From Druceiella hillmani (taxonomy: Eukaryota > Arthropoda > Insecta > Lepidoptera > Hepialidae), in NCBI GenBank assembly GCA_039881145.1, contig JAYKKI010000067.1, forward strand, positions 1,312,001 through 1,376,000: 64,000 bases of DNA, read 5' to 3'. A program made the translations under genes and the position numbers. Shown here piece by piece: positions 51,420-63,599 of this stretch (position 1 is the stretch's first letter; each line of letters begins with the position of its first letter). The notes under the pieces are model-generated. The model did not search any database and was not told the DNA's origin. It saw nothing but the letters and a program-made list of their open reading frames with translations.

Positions 51420-52400
51420 TCCATACATTGCATTATACGAAAACCTGTTGAACTTTTTTAATATTTTCTCCAAAATGAAGATATAAGTGGTTCCATGTGA
51501 AGAATAGAACAATGCACATTCTTTTCAAGAATACTACGGATTAAGGAGTTAAATAATTTAACGGTATTCTCAATGTCATGAATGCCGTATGAAAAATCTT
51601 AGTACCTTGTAGGCTTTTTTATATATTTCGATGATATGACTGTGAAATATGAGATAATTATATTTAAACTCGATCCAATTAAATACTTTTGAGTCTAGTT
51701 CCCTCCAGCTCATATCTATGGATAAGGGGGATACGTAAGCGGGGTATGTAGTCATTGCACATTTGCTTACATAAAAATGTTGGTTATTGCTCAGACTCCA
51801 CAGCAATACTGATTCAACATCACATTTGAACACTAAAACACTCTCACTTTCATTTTGACTCTTGATATTTCTATATAAAATCATCGGCAAACAGAAAGCA
51901 ACACGTAGGGTTGACAACGGAGTACAAGTTGTTTGTCATAATAAGAAACAGAAGTGGACCTAAATTACTGGTTTGACTGGCTTTGAATTGAGTTATATAA
52001 GGCCGTGATTAGAAATTTCGATACCTGACGTATTGGTTCCGAGCTCGAAATTAAATGGTACTGAATTGTATTAGGGCGAAAGAAATCCCTACTTCCAAAA
52101 ATTTTACTAGTGGAATATCATTGTCGACACAGTCAAATGCCTTCTTAAAATCAAGATAAACTACATATGATTAATTATCTCGATTTAATTTCTTAACTAC
52201 AGAATATACAAAATTAGGGAGATTGATGGCTGTGAAACGCATTGGAGGGAAACCGTACTGGATTTTCAAAGATACAGCAATACAAAATAATTGCAAATAC
52301 CTCAGCAAATTAAAATAAGACTGTCATAGGTCGAAAATGTCTTACATTGGTCCAGACTGGAAAACAAGTGTAACCAGTGAAATTTTCCAAACCTATGGAT
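51420..52400 (-). pseudogene. Jockey/CR1-like LINE reverse transcriptase relic
   Basis: On the minus strand the RT motifs appear in order through several frames. They are RPMTVLF.FAEVF (near 52330), QYGF (near 52260), VYLDFKKAFDCVDNDIP (52165-52110), SNLGPLLFLIMTNN (near 51940), and the catalytic FADD (codons at 51880-51891). The longest frame (51576-51917) then carries YRNIKSQNES, VSKCAMTT and IIEIYKKAYKVLRFFIR, which match the thumb side of Jockey/CR1-type RTs. The tail DIENTVKLFNSLIRSILE (near 51550) matches the DI.TL...LVRSILEY box. The endonuclease domain and 3' end are absent or unrecognisable. Multiple frameshifts and stops make it dead. Confidence 0.85.
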
Positions 52401-52676
52401 ATATTATAGGATTTAGAGTAGGACCTCAACTATAACTATAAATAAGTATTATAATATGAGCATAACATCAAATCTAATTTCCTTTCGCTATAATTAACCA
52501 CCTCATTGCACCGTTTCAAATGACAAGAGAACACAAAATTACTGAAATATTGAACATAATGATTTAGATACACTAAGCAGAGTAAAATCTTCAAGAATTA
52601 AAATATTGCTACAATCAGGTTAATAATAAATATTTTCTATTAAAGTAAAAATAGACAAAGGAAGTACCGAAAAATA
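52401..52676. other. AT-rich non-coding DNA, nothing recognised
   Basis: May include unreadable upstream parts of the LINE relic; no motif is visible. Confidence 0.4.
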
Positions 52677-52862
52677 TTTGCTGTCATGGTGCGATAAAGA
52701 AAATAAGGTTAAAGTTCCCACGATGCGATATAGGAAATACGGTCAAGATAGTTTTTGCTGTCATAGTGGGATATAGGAAATAAATTTAAAGTGGTTTTGT
52801 TATCACTGTGAGCTGAAAGAAATAAGACTAAAATTGTTTTTGCTGCCAAAAGTGCAATAACG
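52677..52862. repeat. Degenerate minisatellite, about 42-bp unit, 4.5 copies
   Basis: TTTGCTGTCAT-like starts occur at 52677, 52754, 52796 (TTTGTTATCAC) and 52839 (TTTGCTGCCAA). A diverged unit lies near 52716 (CCCACGATGCGATATAGG). GATATAGGAAATA and TAAA.TTGTT-type words recur within units. Copies are old. Confidence 0.7.
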
Positions 52863-53784
52863 TTTTATATATACGCCTTCTTTTAATGTTTCTTCCCTCA
52901 CAGGTTGTAGTGAATAATTTTTTTTCACGTCCATGGCGTGAGATTTAATCGAAATTAATTATTAAATTGAAATTTGAGATTTCCCACAAACAGTTTTAAT
53001 TTTAAGCCCCAGTTTGTGAAATATTAAGCTTTAAAGTGACGTATTAAATTTTCATTCCTCTAATGTTTCAGCTATGGGTTTGAAAATTGGAAAAAAAAAT
53101 CTAAACTGCAATACAATTTTCAAATTTAAAAATTAATAAGTACCTTTTTTATAAATCATTTGTACGACAAGAGTAAAATAAATTTTAAACAGCCAAAAAC
53201 TCTAGTTTGAATGTTTCGCTTTTTTGACGGTATGTCACATTCCGATATTAAAAAGCATTCTGAAAAAGTGACCATTTGTGCATGTATAAATTTGAAATAC
53301 AGATCGGTGCAGAGTTTAATGTCCTTTAAATTTGATTTCTATATATTTATTAATGTCATTTGTTATATATATTTTTTCCTTTGAACTTGTAGATAGTTTA
53401 CGTTTTAAGAGTTACTACTGCTAGAGGCACCTGTTAAGTATGAATTAAAGTTGTACAATGCTGTTTCCGAACGTTACACACGAATAAAAGTTTAATTATT
53501 TAAGGATACATAAATACTAATTCTTTAAATTGTTTACAAATATTAACATATGTTTGAAAATATAAATATAATATGTAATATATCTTTGTCTAAAATAAAT
53601 AGTAAATTTTTTTCGTAATTTTAATATTAGGGTTGCAGAGAAAATGGTGGTGGATATTTTCAGTAGTATCTCCAGACCTATCCTAAATAAAATCATGAAA
53701 ATAAATTTGAATGGCTATTTCTAAGGATTCTTTCTTGATACACGAGCGAAATTTTTTATTGGATATAACAAATAAAGGGCTTTG
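52863..53784. other. AT-rich non-coding DNA, nothing recognised
   Basis: No supported structure was found. Confidence 0.45.
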
Positions 53785-54285
53785 GAGACAAATTACTCTT
53801 GTAGCAACAATCTCACCAACCACGTACTTTCCGAGTCTCGGTAAAGCTAAATAAATTAATTAATTAAATCAGTAAATACATACGAGTACAACAATTCTAG
53901 CAAGAAAAGCATCTGTTTTTTAATTACAGCACAATTATTATTTATATCTATAATTGAAATCTTTCGAATAATGACTTCACTCAAATTAATTCAATCTCAC
54001 AAATTATAATCCATTAAGTTTAGGATTTATGTAGATAAACAAGTGCAATGAAAACTTTTATCTAGTAGCTGTTTGATGAAAATTGACGCAGTTGATAAAA
54101 TAAATCAGCTCTAATTACGTTTCTTAAACACGGTTGAAATAAATGAGTTCTGCGTTAATTAGTGGTCTCCATTAAAAAAGAAACTTCCCTTTTCCGCCAA
54201 TAAATACTCACTATTACTGCATCCTATCGCCATCGTCGGTCCTTTCATGTCTGCGAGCGACATCATTAGGAAAGCTACGAGCGAC
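53785..54285 (+). repeat. Long inverted repeat, left arm (about 500 bp)
   Basis: It is the reverse complement of 55695-56196 with roughly one mismatch in eight to ten bases and few indels. Shared words include TGCGTTAATTAGTGGT, TTCTTAAACACGGTTGAAATA, ATCAGCTCTAATTACG and CGAGTCTCGGTAAAG. Near the inner end a short frame reads SANKYSLL.HPI.IVGPFM.ASDIIR in both arms. It is not more conserved at amino-acid than at DNA level, so I do not call a gene. Confidence 0.85.
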
Positions 54286-55694
54286 AATTTTTTTTCGTTC
54301 TTTCCAAAATGGATGGCTATGAGAAATTTTAGCTTTCCACGGGTTTTAGGGAAAAAACGGCTGCGATAGATGATCATACTGACATTTGAATGATCCCCTA
54401 AAGTTTCATTTTCTTTGTTATTAAAACTCTAAAAACTAATTAATTCAAATTACCTTCATTATATATTGCTAACTCAGCAACACATTGCTGTTGTTAAAAA
54501 TGTATGATAATAAAAAAAAATAACAATTATCCATTGTATTGGGAATTCGTCCTATGCCAGTGGAATGTTCTCACTATGAAATTGTATTGTTTACTGAAGT
54601 AGAAAGTGGTCAAACATATTTTATTCAAATTATGTCACATGCGGTGCAGCAATAGATTTTGAAGCTGAGTGGGGCTACAGAAATTACAATTCTCGAATTC
54701 TCAAGCTTCATCTTAGCGTGAAGTTGCGCGAAGATTTAATAAAGACATAATTTGTCTCAATTGAACAATATAATAACTAAATAAAAGAAACAAATTAACG
54801 AACTATCCAGTTATACAGAAAAAACATTATGGTTAAATAAGGAAAAAGATTCATCTATAAAAAATGGCTACGCAAATAAGTTCGTAAGATATCTACTGCT
54901 TCCCGACATCTTAACATCTAACCTGCAAGGTCCAGTGAAGGCGGTGTCTTTTGTTACGTGGTCCTAGTAACCGCGATCCTGATGCATTTTATACCAAATT
55001 CATAATATAATCTTCGTGGGCGTTAGACTTGACTCTGACTCACTCTTGCAACATTGTAGTAGTTCAGTTTCTATTGACATTTTTCAGCGTTTTCTAGACA
55101 AATTTTGAAAAATCAATGCCCGATTATAATCTCTTTGTCTATTTGACCGCATTCGGTTCGTCCATATGGCACATCATTATAAATCTTTTGATAACGCAAT
55201 ATTGCAGAAATACCTAAGTTAAATACGCCATTACATAAAATACAAGGAAATTTAGTTCAAATTTTTTCCTAAGACTTCGCTCCTCGATCAAACTTGAGGA
55301 TAAAAAAAATTGTTTTTATCAAATATGTGTCTTACGGCTGTGAAATATATATTATACAATATATTGACGTTTTGGAAAATGACATTAACATACTGGTACG
55401 AATAACTCGTACTATGAGTTCTATCCATTCGTGACACGTTTATTTTCACTTTTAACAGGTATTTTAAAGTGAGACCTGTAACAGAGAAGATAAGATTAAA
55501 TTACCTAGAATCGAAGAAAAGGACAATCAACGTATAACTAAAATTTTAATACCCTATAAGGCCTTTATATACCTGGAGTAAACCAGACAAATGTAACTTT
55601 AAAACTTTTGGTCTTGAAGGAGAATCACGATTTAATTTTTATATGAAATTTCGACTTTCGTAAACGTTTCCCGGAAAAAGCCAGCGTAACTCTC
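54286..55694. other. Spacer between the long inverted arms
   Basis: About 1.4 kb of AT-rich DNA with no recognisable coding motif. A GC-richer spot lies near 54930-54980. If the arms are terminal repeats of an element, no transposase survives here. Confidence 0.5.
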
Positions 55695-56196
55695 GCCGCT
55701 CGTAGCATTTCTAATGATGTCGCTCGCAGGCATGAAAGGACCAACGATGACGATGGGATGCCGTAATAATGAATATTTATTGGCGGAAAAGGAAAGTTTA
55801 TTTTTAACGCAAACCACTAATTAACGCAGAACTCATTTATTTCAACCGTGTTTAAGAAACGTAATTAGAGCTGATTTATTTTATCAACTGCGTTAATTTT
55901 CATCAAACAGCTACTAGGTAAAAGTTTTCATTGCACTTGTTAATCTACATATATCCTAAACTTAATGGATTATAATTTGTAAGATAGAATTAATTTGAAT
56001 GAAGTGATCATTCAAAAGAGTTCAATCAAAGATATATGCATAATAATTGTGCTGCAATTAAAAAACAGATACTTTTCTTGCTAGAATTTTACAAGCATTT
56101 ATTTACGGATTTAACTAATTTATTTATTTTACTTTACCGAGACTCGAAAAGTTACGTACGTGAATGGTGAGATTGTTGCTTCAGGAGTAATTTCTC
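55695..56196 (-). repeat. Long inverted repeat, right arm (about 500 bp)
   Basis: Partner of 53785-54285. On the minus strand the frame 55632-55817 carries the same SANKYSLLRHPI segment. The arm ends near AGGAGTAATTTCTC, pairing with GAGACAAATTACTC at the left arm's outer end. Confidence 0.85.
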
Positions 56197-58112
56197 GCAG
56201 CAAAACACGATGCGGTGGATGAAAAATGTTAATATATTGAAGGTCTATAAATAGTTTACCTAGCTAAGTTAAGGAATAATAAAGAAATAAAGTTGAAGGT
56301 ATTTATACATAAATATTTATGAGCTAAAGAAATATAATGTCAAATAAACTAAGACAAATCACTCGTCGGAGAAACTGAATAACCCCTTTTATTTTCTCAA
56401 ATGATGCGACTTCAGAAATTTTGAATTTTTTCCAGCAACTCAATTGTAGCCGTTACTATTGGATTAGTATTCCATTATTCGTTAAGAATATGGTGCAAAT
56501 AGGAATATGTAGAAATTGGTTAATCGCTAAAATTAATTGAAATACGAAAATTCGAAACATAACCAATAGGCGGTGTCTACGAATGTAACACAAATATTGT
56601 GTAGCATTCTTTAAACTTTGTTTCATTCCTCTCAAGTTGCGTCATTTTATTCGTTAGCAAATACCAAACTACACTTTTTCTGTTAAATACATTCTTAATA
56701 AAAATTAGAAATCAATCTAGTTTTGGAAGTGAACGCACTCCGTAAATAAGATTATTTATTCTTAGTTTCAAATAATATTTACGAATCCATTGATTTGTTT
56801 TCTTTAGAAAAAATAACGAACCATGTATCACTAAAAGAAAGAAGAACTTGAATATAATGTTTATTTAACCCAGAGGACTTGTTAAATTTGTAAAGCAATT
56901 TGGTTCCAATCGACGCTGGAGCACAATATATGACGATAATAATCTGTATAGGTTTTCGTAACTTATCCCGTTCTCTAGGTGCACTATTAAAACGTTAACT
57001 CAAGAATCAAGCGCCCTGCATAGCACGCAAACCGGGCACCGCGCTGGCATAATCACCAGGCATAACACCTTATTTAGCTATGAATATTTGACCGATACAG
57101 TATTTTACAAAAAAATATTATATTTAATTTCCTTTAGTTTATTTTCAGGGTACTTCTGTTTATGATTATGTAATATTTTACTGTAATTGCTATTCAGAAA
57201 ATATCGAAAGTAATAAATATTTTGTAATAAAAAACAAATTATTTGTCAGCAGTAAATGCCAACCTAAAATTGGTATGGATTACATGAATCTTATATTAAC
57301 GCGATGAATTCCAAAAAAAATATTATTATGCTAGTTAACTTAACCTACTGTAATTAAAAAAGGTTAGTTAAATGTTAAAATAAGATTTGTTGTCAGCTAC
57401 GATACAACAGTAAAATAAAAAAGCGAAAAATTTTGTCGAATTTTTTGATACGAAAATATTTATAAAGTTTAAAATTCAATCAATATGATTACAGATTGCT
57501 TATCGCTGAAATTCATAAAGGCTAAATGCGCTCGGGGAGATAAAATAAACGATAAAGTCCTCCCGAGTCAAGGCTTCAAAGCATTGTGGTAAGAATATGA
57601 AATGTTCATCATGTTAGAGTCTCCCGTTTCATTAATTTTTTTTCTCCTAATTTCAAGCAAACAAAATAAAATAGAAAATATATTAACGACCCTAGTCATT
57701 TCCACATGTTTCCAGTTTTTAAAAATTGTTTGTATTTATAATAATAAATATTAGCAGTTTGACATCTCTTAATACTCTCACACTAATTTGAATGTTAAGA
57801 TTGATCTTCTATTTTTAGGTAAATCCTTTTAAATAAAAATACGATTAGATGAAGTTAGCGGTAGAAAATATTATGAATGGAAATTATTTAAATCTTGTAG
57901 CAAAAAGATTACAGGTGAAGAATTACAGGAATTAAAGACATTTTGTAATTACTGGACGCAATCCGTACAATTGACAAAAATAAATCAAAACCTGTTCCGA
58001 ACGATATTCGAGTTGGATATGTACAATTCGAATCCAACATCTATAGTTCATGAATTTTTCGTGAAATTTCGTTAATTCAGATATTATTCAGGTGTTATTA
58101 GCAGATCTCACA
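56197..58112. other. AT-rich non-coding DNA
   Basis: One GC-rich spot at about 57010-57065 (GCACGCAAACCGGGCACCGC) is unidentified. No tRNA fold can be drawn through it. Nothing else is supported. Confidence 0.45.
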
Positions 58113-58354
58113 CAGTCTCGTGGACCAGAATCTACATTGAATATTTTACAATAATTTATAAAAAAAAAATATACTTTATATAATTTGGTTTAAGGTGAAA
58201 AACAAGTCAGATTTGCTAACTGATAATTTTTAATAATAAATGATCAGTTAGCAAATCTGCCTTGTTTTTCACCTTAAACCAAATTATATAAAGTATAGTT
58301 TTTTTTTATAAATTATTGTAAAATATTCAATATAGATTCTGGCCCACGAGGCTG
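58113..58354. mobile_element. 242-bp foldback MITE with 112-bp arms
   Basis: Arms 58113-58224 and 58243-58354 are near-perfect reverse complements around an 18-nt AT-rich spacer. The termini read CAGTCTCGTGGACCAG on the left and, inverted, CAGCCTCGTGGGCCAG on the right. There is no coding capacity. The few differences between arms imply either youth or arm-to-arm correction. The flanks show CA on both sides but no convincing longer target-site duplication, so the superfamily is unassigned. CAG termini occur in several superfamilies, hAT among them. Confidence 0.9.
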
Positions 58355-58734
58355 CAAAACACCATCTCCCATTTTGCTTCGCTAATGCTGAACATGCAAT
58401 TGGATCGTTGGTTGTGATGCAGTATTCTTAGAAAATAAAATACAGCAATTGATTTTATATAAAATTTAACAATGGAAGCCTCTATACTGTTTTTCCCAAC
58501 GAGCGTTTAAAAACATTTTCTTGGATTTAGATACCACTTATAAATATTATTGATATAGAAAAAAAATCTTTTAAAACCAACTTTATAATGAAAGTATCTC
58601 GTTGTCACAACGATGTTAGCCCCTAATTTAAATAATCGTGTTTTTCACTTTTTGCTCGCTGAGCTCCCGTACAATCCAAACTAAATTATTTTTTTGCAGA
58701 GCTCTAAAACATTAGAAAAAAGAGATCCCAGAAA

Positions 58735-59300
58735 ATTTCACTAATCCTCCGATAAGCATACAGCAGATCCATTACCAAGTATGGATCCAATATGCTGTAT
58801 GTGAGGAGTTTACCATCAAAACTGTAATCCGCCAAGGGGATGTGACCTCGCCGCTAACATTCAACATTATTGTAGACGCAGTTTTAAGAGTGGGCACGAC
58901 ATCTCATTCAGTGAGCGATATAATTCACTACACATTATATTTACCGAAAAGAGCGCCGTTGCTTTCCATAATGACCGTGGAGTTACCGTTATCCTAAATA
59001 ACACTATCTCGGGGTCATACGACCTGAAAATCAATGTAGGTAAATGAAAGGTACCCGAGACAGGGATACCATTGTCTCGCTCGAACAAGTAAAGGTATTC
59101 GTGTAATCCATCGGTGATCCAGAAGAAGCAAGTGACTTCTTCTGCTGACGTCTTTATTCAAATTAGACAGGAATTGCGGCATTCAGGTTGCTCAAAGGTT
59201 TTATGTAGGAAAAATAGCATCGCCACTTCGAGAAATATTCGCCTCTTTCAGTCGCCCTTCTTACCTACCAGCTACTGACCAGGTATTTTGGAGAACTGAA
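58735..59300 (+). pseudogene. LINE reverse transcriptase relic
   Basis: The plus-strand frame reads IQQIHYQVWIQYAVCEEF, then IRQGDVTSPLTFNIIVDAVLR (QGD at 58833-58841). This is the RT block GVRQGD.LSP.LFNIV.DAVLR. Further on, in another frame, LKINVGK followed by a TGA (59045-59047) corresponds to the GL.INV.KTK block. The YADD box between them is not readable. Stops and frame changes show it is dead. The protein beyond 59100 (SADVFIQIRQELR and on) is uncertain. Confidence 0.65.
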
Positions 59301-60004
59301 CCTCATCAGTAAAAAAGTTCAGCGAAGTGCATAAAAAAACAATTGAGACAAATAAATTTAAACCTGAGAAATCAGCGACTTGATTTACGTAAGACAAAAA
59401 CCGCAGATACTTAGCGGAAGAAATCGAGAAAAATCGTAGAAAGATATAGTGAACCCATAATATCTACAGTAGCATTCGGGCGTCAAAGTTGCCTCAACAG
59501 GATGCCAGTTAAGGATCATTCATTCATTCACCTAAACTCTTATGTAATGTGTACATTTCATTAACGTATATTGACTAGTTTTACACTCGTACTTACATTT
59601 TTGTAAAACTCGCGTAAATGCGACTTGAATAATTACCCAGTTAACCGTTTAGAACTGTGTTTAAGTCAGATATTTTCTAAATAATTATCTTGATCGGGCA
59701 TATATGCTGAAACTGGAATGAATGGATCAATTGAAAGTTTATACACATATACAGCATATCGGTTAATTTTAAATAGTCACGTACTCCTCACGAAAACGTA
59801 AAACGAAAATAATACGTTTTGATTTAAGCGTATAGTGAAAAACAATTTTTATTTTTCAATACCAAAATGTTTTTTTTTCACTTTTGAACTTTTTTTATCA
59901 TAAACAGAAACTCTATAAAGACAATTTTAAGAAAAACATTGAATTTTCGCGATAATCATTTTTTTCTACGAATAATATTTGTATTACTCAATATACAAAA
60001 GCAA
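59301..60004. other. AT-rich non-coding DNA, nothing recognised
   Basis: May contain unreadable 3' parts of the LINE relic. Confidence 0.4.
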
Positions 60005-60110
60005 ACAAGGTACTCACCGCGTCCCGTTGGGAATACCGCGCGACATCTAGTGTACGTACACTTCGGGGCGGTAAACGTACGGGGCGGTATACATTATAAC
60101 AGTATATTTT
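60005..60110. other. GC-rich island, unidentified
   Basis: About 100 bases with GTCCCGTTGGGAATACCGCG, the palindrome GTGTACGTACAC and two CGGGGCGGTA words 19 bases apart stand out sharply from the AT-rich surroundings. A 71-codon frame (59939-60154) crosses it without a known motif. It is probably a fragment of a mobile or foreign element. Confidence 0.35.
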
Positions 60111-60312
60111 GGGGACCAGAGAAGATACGAAAAAATATCATTGATTTTAATTAGCTATTAGGTACCTTCTGAAGTCGACATTCTATATCAATTTAGCAAC
60201 CGCTTTATGTGCGTGCGTGCGTGCCTACGAATGTGCGTTCATGTATCAAATCAAGTAAACTTCAACAAACACAATCGGCAAAACTATGGTAATTGAAACA
60301 TTGTATTAAAAT

Positions 60313-60376
60313 ATGGTATATATACATGCGTATGGTATATATACATATGGTATATATACATACATAAATATGGTAT
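60313..60376. repeat. Short tandem repeat around ATGGTATATATACAT
   Basis: The 15-base word occurs in about three consecutive variants (60313-60356), followed by a partial copy. Confidence 0.7.
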
Positions 60377-60949
60377 AAAAATAAACACAGTAAAATATCC
60401 TCGATTTGATTATAATAGATCTACATAATTATCGTTTCAATGTGATGTGCGGACAAACATTTCACCATCACTTTACGTTTATGGAAAGGTGCATTAATTT
60501 GTTTGTTTTTCTTTTAATATTATGTTACATATTAAATAGGATTTCCATATCAAGCATATATTTGCCAACCTTAATTCACGTGGGTTAAAAACTATAGAAA
60601 CTATGAGGTTGTTACAATCAGACGGACGGTAGGAAATAACTAAATTTTAAAATTCCCTTGTTACATTGTGGAATCCTAATTAAAAATTCCAGGCTATCTG
60701 CTAACGCGTTTATTTTAAACAAATGTTAAAATTATAATTCAAGGTTTTGGGAATAAACTTTTATTGCAAATTTCTAAATTTGGATTAATAACACTTTTTC
60801 AGTACGGCTAAGTTTGAGTGTGTGAGCCACTTAGACTTAGGTTTGAGCCAGATTTTCTTTATACACTCATGAAAATTGGAAAAAATATTTTTGGTGATCT
60901 CGCGTTTAGAAGACGGTAAAATCCATCTAGTATGCATATTGAGTACATA
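60377..60949. other. AT-rich non-coding DNA, nothing recognised
   Basis: No supported structure was found. Confidence 0.4.
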
Positions 60950-62140
60950 CTATTTCAAAAATATGTCTCACTTAGAAAGCTCCACCCCGCCCGCTGACAC
61001 ACCGCCCGACGTTAATTTGTTTGAAATGAATTATTTATTGAGAGAATGTAGTACTTTTTACCATTCTTTCAAGAAAGTGTGACCAGCTTTAAGAGGCTCT
61101 CTCACATCCCCTGAGAAAATTTTACAACTAAGTTCTTTCTCCCAAAACGGGGAGTACCATTTTTTTTATATTCCTATGCTGGGAAATCCACTAGGTTTTC
61201 CATTATCTATGTTTTTAAAAAGTTTTCAACGCTAAGTTCTACAGGAACATCATATATATTTACTGCAGGTAACCGTTCCCGTTTATTCTCTATTTTGATT
61301 CCTTTGATATCTGAGGCAACTTGCTGTAGATCACGAGCCTCGACAACAATTTCCCCGTTTCGGATGGGTGCTATCCTATTTATTATAATACCCAATTTCT
61401 GGGGTTTTATTTTTTTTCTAAAGTATCCTCAATAATTGGGCATTGATTCGCACTTTCTTTTTTTTAAGGTCAAATACAAATATAGATCTGGAGCACAGCT
61501 GTAGCTTAGCCGGATTAGTGAGTTTTCTCTCTAAATTATTTAGCCAAGGAGTCAGGTGTTAGGTGATCAGATAATAGCGCTGCACTACAAGAGATGTTAG
61601 GGTCCGCCAGATGCAGTGAAGCAAGACTATATCATTCCTGGCGTACATGATATCTCTCCCTAAGGCGACATCTCTTTTGGCTATGACCATCTTCGTATCA
61701 CCTGCCATATTAGTATTCTTCTCAATCATAAGTAACACCTAATCCATCAAGTCTACATTAAAACGCTCTCTGTTTGAAGCCCACCGGCGTTCTTGGGGAC
61801 GCAACAAGATCTACGTTCACCTTATCAAAGGCCGCCCTGGCGGCATTAATGTGGCTGACGCTGCTGCATTTCTGGGCCGTAGACGGTGATGATGGAAAAA
61901 TATATTCCATCACATTCTTTGTTTCTTCCTCATGGTTAATCGGTGGATGGTCTCAAACTTAAGCGAAGTTTCTGGGTATCTTCCGTACCACTCTTGAAAT
62001 ATCATTAATGAAGACTTCGTCCTCAATCTGCAACCTAGAGAGCTAATTGGGCTCTTTAATCTGCTCTGCTAACCCTCTGCCCTCTCAAGGGAAGTGTAAG
62101 GCTGTAACGGATAGACATGACGAAACTAAAAGATTCCTTG
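60950..62140 (-). pseudogene. LINE ORF1 (gag-like) relic
   Basis: Minus-strand frames read in order HINAARAAFDKVNVDLVASP (near 61850-61790), then NRIAPIRNGEIVVEARDLQQVAS and LPAVNIYDVPVELSVE (61395-61207). After a stop comes DVREPLKAGHTFLKEW (near 61090). The central part matches the ORF1/gag region of R1- and Jockey-type LINEs: RKTRNG.VVE....DL..L, then P.V.IYDVP.ELT.E. The zinc knuckles expected downstream are not readable. Many stops are present. The region is richer in GC than its surroundings. It could belong to the same family as the R1-like relic at 21-22 kb, but the two do not overlap in content. Confidence 0.5.
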
Positions 62141-63599
62141 TTTCTAAAAGTAGGATCATCATGATTGTCAGTACACTAGTTGCAGCATTAAATGTAATTC
62201 CATCTATTTGCAATATTAAGTTATAACATTATCAATTGGCAACATTGATTTGAAGATTATTTCTGAAACAGATTTAAAATGTATTAAAAATCTATTATAA
62301 ATATATTTTAGGAATTCATACTACCTTTATACTTTGAAATAATGAACCTTTAGATACAAAATGAATCACAAATTAAATTAATTGTAAAATAAAGAATAGT
62401 AAAAGAAAATCAATAAATAATAGCAACATAAATATCTGCTTTTAATATCTGACCATAAAAATTTATTCTATACGCATCTAAGAAATTAAATTAAAAAAAA
62501 CAAACCAGGATAACTCTTCTTCTTATAAAGGAATATTAATTGGAACATAAATATTTATAAAAAGTCCATAAGTACTCAGGAGTAATTTGAATTGAGAGAC
62601 TCATCGCTCTGTAAGAAAACAGGTTATTGTCGGTTTTATTTCTCCAACGGATAAAATAGTCTTATGTTCGTGGGACGGATTGAATATTTTATCCGTATCG
62701 CATTGAACAAATGATATAATTGCGGTCGGTAATTATATTGTCAGCTCCTTATCTCGACTAATTTTTGACCCATTATTTTCAAAATATTCTACAAACGTAG
62801 ATTACTTGAATTATTATTGGTAATAAAATAACCATCTATATTGAACGTGTTAACAATATTTCGTTCAAAAATTCCAAAATGTTACCTTTTTATTACTAGC
62901 AGATACTAACAAGTATGAAATAAAAAGGAATGCGACACACGAATATTAAACAGCATGAAAGTACGATTGAGACGCACATCCTCTACGCCAGTATTCAAAA
63001 TATATCTTCAGGTTACTCCCACTTATAAATAATTCACTTTAAATCTTCACAGTTTTTGGAAAATTTAATTACGAAAAGTTTATAACTAAAATGTATTTTA
63101 TGTTCCCTCCCTACATTTCACTTCGTAATCTATTCCTTTTAAGGTGAATTTTTGAGTGGACAAATTTCCTTTACGAAAAATCTAAATCGCTTCGAGGACT
63201 AATTTATTAATTGCAATCAAGCTTTCAACGAAATCTTTTTATTACGTAAAACATAAGTACAAAAAATTTTAAAACATTCTGCACGATTAAACAAAAAAAT
63301 TCAAGCAATTTTAACTAATAATGCGAATGCGAATTTATTTGTTGTTTGTCCCACTTTCACAACTCATTAATTAATCTGAGTGCAAATTTGCTAACATCTA
63401 TCCCGTGTCATGTAGATATATATAGGATACATTTTATTCTGAACTGGAATCAATAATTTTCTTCTTTGGTAATTAAAAAATCACACTATAAGAACCAAAA
63501 ATTTGCACTAAAGTAAGACCACGAGCATAAGTAAGTAATAATATACCGCAGCAAAGCTAACAGCTAACTTCTGCAGGGAGCAGTCTTACAGAATAATAT
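62141..63599. other. AT-rich non-coding DNA, nothing recognised
   Basis: If the motif at 63600 is a retroelement primer site, an LTR would be expected to end near 63580-63590 (CTTACA), but its start cannot be found. Confidence 0.4.

Noticed and set aside
57005..57068. GC-rich spot considered as a tRNA gene
   Set aside because: No acceptor stem, T-arm or B box can be arranged into a cloverleaf on either strand.
61207..61395. Minus-strand frame considered as a small host gene
   Set aside because: Its motifs fit LINE ORF1 and readable pieces of the same ORF lie on both sides in other frames.
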